DNA of 64,000 bases from Terfezia claveryi. Taxonomy: Eukaryota > Ascomycota > Pezizomycetes > Pezizales > Pezizaceae. A program made the position numbers and the translations under genes. Shown here piece by piece: positions 59,914 to 64,000 of the stretch; position 1 is the first letter of the stretch; each line of letters opens with the position of its first letter. The notes under the pieces are model-generated. The model made no database searches and was not told where the DNA came from. It was given only the letters and a program-made list of their open reading frames with translations. The stretch covers positions 186,001 through 250,000 of the forward strand of contig WHUX01000022.1 of the NCBI GenBank assembly GCA_015179025.1, in the 5' to 3' direction.

Positions 59914-62900
59914 CTATGAGGATGTAACAGTAGCTGTCGACGGCCCACCAAATGACAGAATGCCCTTGAGATCTTTCCTCTTCTGCCAACCCTCCTGCTT
60001 CGCTTCCTTCTTCTTTTTCATCTCCTCCCACGCACTATCGTCATCATCATCGTCTGCCTTCGGCAATGCTGTCTTCAAGCCAGAGCTGGTACTTGGCTTT
60101 TGTTGTGGCTGCCAGTTCAGTCCCATACCAGACGTCATAGTCGATGTGCGAGAGCTATTCCCCGGTTGAGCTTGCGTCACAGGCCTATATCTCGATGGCA
60201 AGCCAATCGTACTTCGCTCTGAAGGTGCTATTGATGGCGTGTACCCTAGTTGAGGACCAGCCATCATCGCTTGGGGCTTCATACTTGGGGCAATTGATGG
60301 CGCATAACCGGGACCTCGAACTTGGGGAGTGAAGTTGTTAAGCATAGGGTCCACCATACTCTTTGTTCTCTGATGCATGGTAGGATCTAATCGAGCAGGA
60401 ACTTGTGGGACGGCAACCGAGTTCGGTCGGGGCATACCCATCATTCCGGGATTCATTCCGCCTTGCATCATTTGCTGCTGGGCTTGCATTTGTTGCATCC
60501 ACTGCATCTGCATTTGCATCAGCTGTTGCATCTGTTGCTGCATTTGCATTTGTGACGGATCTACCCCCATCATAGGCGGTTGCATGCCGAGAACAGAATT
60601 CGGTTGTTGCATACCCATCACGGCATTCGGTTGTTGCATACCCATCATGGTATTCGGTTGTTGCATACCCATCACGGCGTTTGGCTGTTGCATCGCCATC
60701 CTGGAAGGTGCCTGCATTCCAGTCGGCATACCCACAACGGAAGGAGCCTGGTGGGGCATCCCCACCATTCCCATCCCTCCGCCCATGTTTCCTGATGGCA
60801 TCCCTCCCCCTAGCCCAAGCATTCCACCTCCTAATCCTGGAGATCTATTGCCAATTCTTGGGTACCCGCTAGGACTATGCTTCCGAGCTGCTTTCATCTC
60901 CTCTGCTAAAGCAATCTCCCCTATGAGACCACCAGGATGTCGACCTATCTCGGACCCACCACCGTAGGCAGATCCACCATAGGCAGATCCACCATATACC
61001 GACCCGCCCGAAGAATGACCTACCCCACCACCAAGCCCAGTCATACCACCTCCCATCCCAATAGGCATACGATTAGTATGATTAATAAGACTTGCGCCAT
61101 AATTGTACGGATCCGCTGGCAAGTTCCTAGCAAAGACAGGGAGTCTACCGCCTCCCATGCCTCCTTGTTGTTGCGCTAGACCTCGAAGATTCGGTTGTGA
61201 GCTCGAGTTGGAGAGCCTGGTTGGTGGCCTGTTCTTGTTCGGGAATCCATGTGCCATGAGAATACCCAATGGAACTTCTTCATCTTCATCGGAGCCGGGA
61301 TCAGCCGCTGAGAGGCTAAGTTGGGGCATAGAGTTATTAAGTGTAAGCATTGGAGCCGCCGTCGGGCCATTCAAAGCTTCTGTACTTCCTGTTTTCCCAG
61401 AAATCTTCATCATCTGTTGTCTATAAACCGAAAGATGTGCCTCCTGTTTTGCCCTTTGTCTGATCACCTCCTTCTTCCTTTCCGTATCTGAATCATAGTC
61501 CCCTGCGCTCTCATCCTCGGATTCGGTATCTGATTTAGCGTCCCCACCTCTAAGCCGTCGCTCATCGTCTTGCTGCTGACGATACTTCTCAAATTGTGCT
61601 TTTGTCATGACCTTTGTCGGCCCTTCTTTTGCTTTCTCCGTTGGGATATCTTCAAATCTAGCAGCAATTGCCGCCGCTGCTGTAATAGAACCATCAAACT
61701 CAGTGTCACTGCCGTCTCTCAGTTCTACAGCAGGTCTTTCCGAATGGGTGGAACCTATCAACCTGACTGTAGTGATACTTTTGAGATTCTCCTCTGTGTT
61801 TTGCCGAGTGGCAACAGGGCTTCTAGGAGATGTTACGCCGGTTTGCGTTGTATCCCTCGAGCTTGATGAAGACGCGGTGTCCCGTATACTATTCATGGAA
61901 GAACTCCCTGAAGCCACTGTTTCCTCCCAGCCACTATCCCTGTCCTTTACTCGATCAGTAATGCCTCGCGGACCTTGTGATCTATGTACGTTGTTCATCA
62001 CAACAGCTGCATCTTCGTCATCGGTATGTATCGAATATCGTTTAATGACTGCACTGCTCCGCTTCAGGCCAAGATCTCCTGTTGGTGTTCTAGGCAAGCG
62101 AGTATTACGTGGTGGTGCGTTAAGCGAATCGTTACGGCTATGCGTGGGAGCTTGAGGAGGTGCCGCAGAAGTGTGGGTAAGGTTTCGCGATTGTCTGGGA
62201 GAAATAGACTTCGGGGAAGGCTCTTCAATCGTAGGGCTAATTAACCCTTCTTCGGACGGGCGCCCAGCCCATCGTTCTGCTCCACCCATTGCATCCGTAC
62301 TGTACATCTTTTTAGATTTCGAATACGTGTTGAATGTCTGCACCTTTTCTTTCACCATCCCCGCTACTTTTGGTGCCACTGCGGCAGGGTTATACGACTT
62401 TGGGGGTGGGAGTGGTCCTTTGACTTCAGCGCGTGCCGGTTTTCTCATTAGTGAAATAGGTGAAACTGGGGATGTGGGCTGATTATATCCACTAACGGTG
62501 CTTTCAGAGTTCGACGCAGGCAGTAGAGAGGTCGCAAGCTTTGGGGCTGTCGGAGACAGCTCCTCAATGCCTGCTGGCTTGTTGACGTCGAATCCCGAGA
62601 ACATGTCTTCGAAGGAGGTAGAGTCAAGCGTAGTCTCTAGCCTAGGTGCCTCTGAAGAGCCCAAGGTCATCCTTCGGGGGGAGCTCGAAGCGAACTGACC
62701 GCCTACAGAACGACCACCAAGGGATGCAGGGGTCTTTGGTTTCGCTTCCATGTGGGAGCTGTACGTGCTATGACCGCCTCCTGCACTTCGCCGCTGCCCA
62801 AAATAGTCGTCTGTAGAGGCTGGTGTTTGGGGAAGATCAGTAGATGGCAGAGTCGAGCTTGAGCTTAAGCGATTGGATGACCCTGAACCATAATACCCTC

Positions 62901-63200
62901 CCCCCGAGTATCCCGAACCACTTCCGCTTCCGCTACCTCGCCATGTCATCAGCATCAATCCAGAGGGGCCCCCTTTTTGCACCTCCAGGGGGTCTGCGGA
63001 ATTGAAACCTACCGGTTATTATTATTATTATGTTGTTGGCCGCCGTATCCACCATACGGGTTTACTCCAGGACCAGTGTTATGACCGTAGTCCTCAAAGC
63101 CAGGTCTCAAAGGGCTTCCTGTATTGGCAGGCTCGTATGCTGCATCTAACGAGGTTCCAGCTGATTTCCGGCGAGAGAATTTAGGGAATTTAATCGGCAT
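59914..63200 (-). CDS. Conserved low-complexity fungal protein, Met/Gln-rich
   Basis: Function not recognised. Exons 63200-63013 and 62932-59914 give 1068 aa; the 80-nt intron donor lies in the last of an Asn run. N-terminus MPIKFPKFSRRKSAGTSLDA is basic and could bind membrane. Most of the protein is disordered and Ser/Pro-rich. Blocks that look constrained are KVMTKAQFEKYRQQQDDERR, VIRQRAKQEAHLSVYRQQMM, EVPLGILMAHGFPNKNRPPT and LPVFARNLPADPYNYGASLI. These are followed by Gly/Met/Gln-rich sequence with MGMQQPN repeats, and the Lys-rich C-terminus AWEEMKKKKEAKQEGWQKRK. I recall similar blocks in unnamed Pezizomycotina proteins but cannot name a function. The intronless start at the Met in the second exon would drop the conserved-looking N-terminus. 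Confidence 0.8.
60575..60695 (-). repeat. Coding tandem repeat, MGMQQPN units
   Basis: Four near-identical units of about 30 bp coding variants of AVMGMQQPN in the Met/Gln-rich region of the 1068-aa protein; visible on the plus strand as repeats of TTGCATACCCATCA. Confidence 0.85.
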
Positions 63201-64000
63201 ATGAGACTTAGTTAGAAATATCTGCTTGCAAAGCGGGTCGGTGCCTTGATAAGAGGCTGGGAAGGGGGGAGTGTTGCAAGTGGTAATCTCAAGGAGCAAG
63301 CGCCTCGCTCCTGCCTAGTGCAAGATCCGTGTGTTTTTCCTGTTTTTTTTTTTGGTTTGGAAGGGTGCCAGGTCCAAGCTGAGGAGTCTTCCGCCGAGGA
63401 AGGGGGGGAGGGATAATCCTGCCGAATCTGAGAGCTATTGGAACGAGAGGCGTCGGCTGAAGCTGACGATGCTATAGTTCTGCAGTCGAACCTGGGGGGG
63501 GGCGGGAGAATGTTGCCGGTGAAGGGGGCCAGGAGAGTTGGCCGGAGCACAGCGAGCAAATGAAAGCGGGAGATGCTGTGGGACGTACTTTGGGAGTGTA
63601 GCGGTAACGAGAGACGATATTAAAAGTCACAGCCTTCGGGTGCAGCAAGAGAGACGTGATTGACCATTAAAACAAGGGAGGGCGGGATAAAAATGGGTCT
63701 GGATGCCCAGGAGACCAGGCAGGTATAGGGAAGGGAGGGCACCGGTATAGGAGCAGCACGTTGACAGTGGACCAGCGAGTGGTCGTTGATGCAACTGCAG
63801 GCAGGCCCAGCGGGGGGATCCCGGACGGACAGGAACAGAAAACCAGCCAATAATTGCAATCTCCAGGCCTTGGCGGAGAGGGTTCTGCGGCAGTTCAGGC
63901 AGTTCAGCGGCTGCTCTATCAGGGCCAGATACCTAGGTAATCTAAATATCTAGCAGGAACACACGATGAGCAGCTGCTCTCGCCGAGGGCGAGGGCGTGT
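63201..64000. other. 5' region of the 1068-aa protein gene
   Basis: Promoter and leader; several G or C runs. Short open frames on the minus strand (63212-63559, 63620-63859) lack recognisable motifs. No other gene start seen before the window ends. Confidence 0.55.

Overview
The window is nuclear DNA of a filamentous ascomycete (Pezizomycotina). Support for this: nearly every gene is broken by 47-90 nt GT-AG introns; the products are fungal types (hybrid histidine kinase, PXR1, a POD6/Kic1-like kinase, an Rgd2-like F-BAR/RhoGAP, a fungal protoglobin, CYP51); there are no operons; and intergenic DNA is AT-richer with long homopolymers. I cannot place it more finely from sequence alone. For 14 of the 17 intact-looking or near-intact genes the exon sum I derived is an exact multiple of three, which supports the models. 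Two others (27.6-29.0 kb and 45.9-47.9 kb) do not close, and the CYP51 copy is a relic.

Layout. 1-2976: no gene seen, poly-A runs. 2977-5799 (-): hybrid histidine kinase. 5800-12405: 6.6 kb with no recognisable gene. 12406-17054 (-): synaptojanin-type Sac1/5-phosphatase, divergent from 17424-18454 (+) proteasome beta7 (PRE4). 18772-19959 (+): PXR1. 20554-22315 (+): UBA-UAS-UBX protein. 24145-26939 (+): germinal-centre kinase. 27626-29035 (-): HCNGP/SAP30BP-like, divergent from 29295-30180 (+) proteasome beta6 (PRE7). 30662-34317 (-): AP-3 delta. 34814-35500 (-): orphan coiled-coil protein. 36286-37401 (-): protoglobin. 37402-41603: gene-poor. 41604-44591 (+): ubiquitin-like-domain protein. 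45855-47916 (-): Rad60/Esc2-like SUMO-like-domain protein. 48524-51696 (-): F-BAR/DEP/RhoGAP. 52531-53577 (+): decayed CYP51. 54679-56440 (+): M19 membrane dipeptidase. 56760-57897 (+): mitochondrial DUF1640 protein. 59914-63200 (-): 1068-aa conserved low-complexity protein.

Themes. The genes are mostly housekeeping: proteasome and Cdc48 cofactor, phosphoinositide and vesicle traffic (synaptojanin, AP-3), polarity signalling (GCK kinase, RhoGAP), nucleolar/telomerase control and signalling. They are not a pathway cluster.

The most unusual signal is a family of very short palindromic insertions with ends TAGTCTGG / CCAGACTA. A 41-bp complete copy at 53861-53901 is flanked by exact 9-bp direct repeats. 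Shortened copies at 39.0 kb, 48.5 kb and 54.2 kb are each also flanked by 9-bp direct repeats, with a different 9-mer at each locus. This looks like a micro mobile element that makes a 9-bp target duplication. Other points of note are a start codon split by an intron in AP-3 delta, reading-frame breaks at G/C runs in two genes, and a RhoGAP domain without the usual arginine finger.
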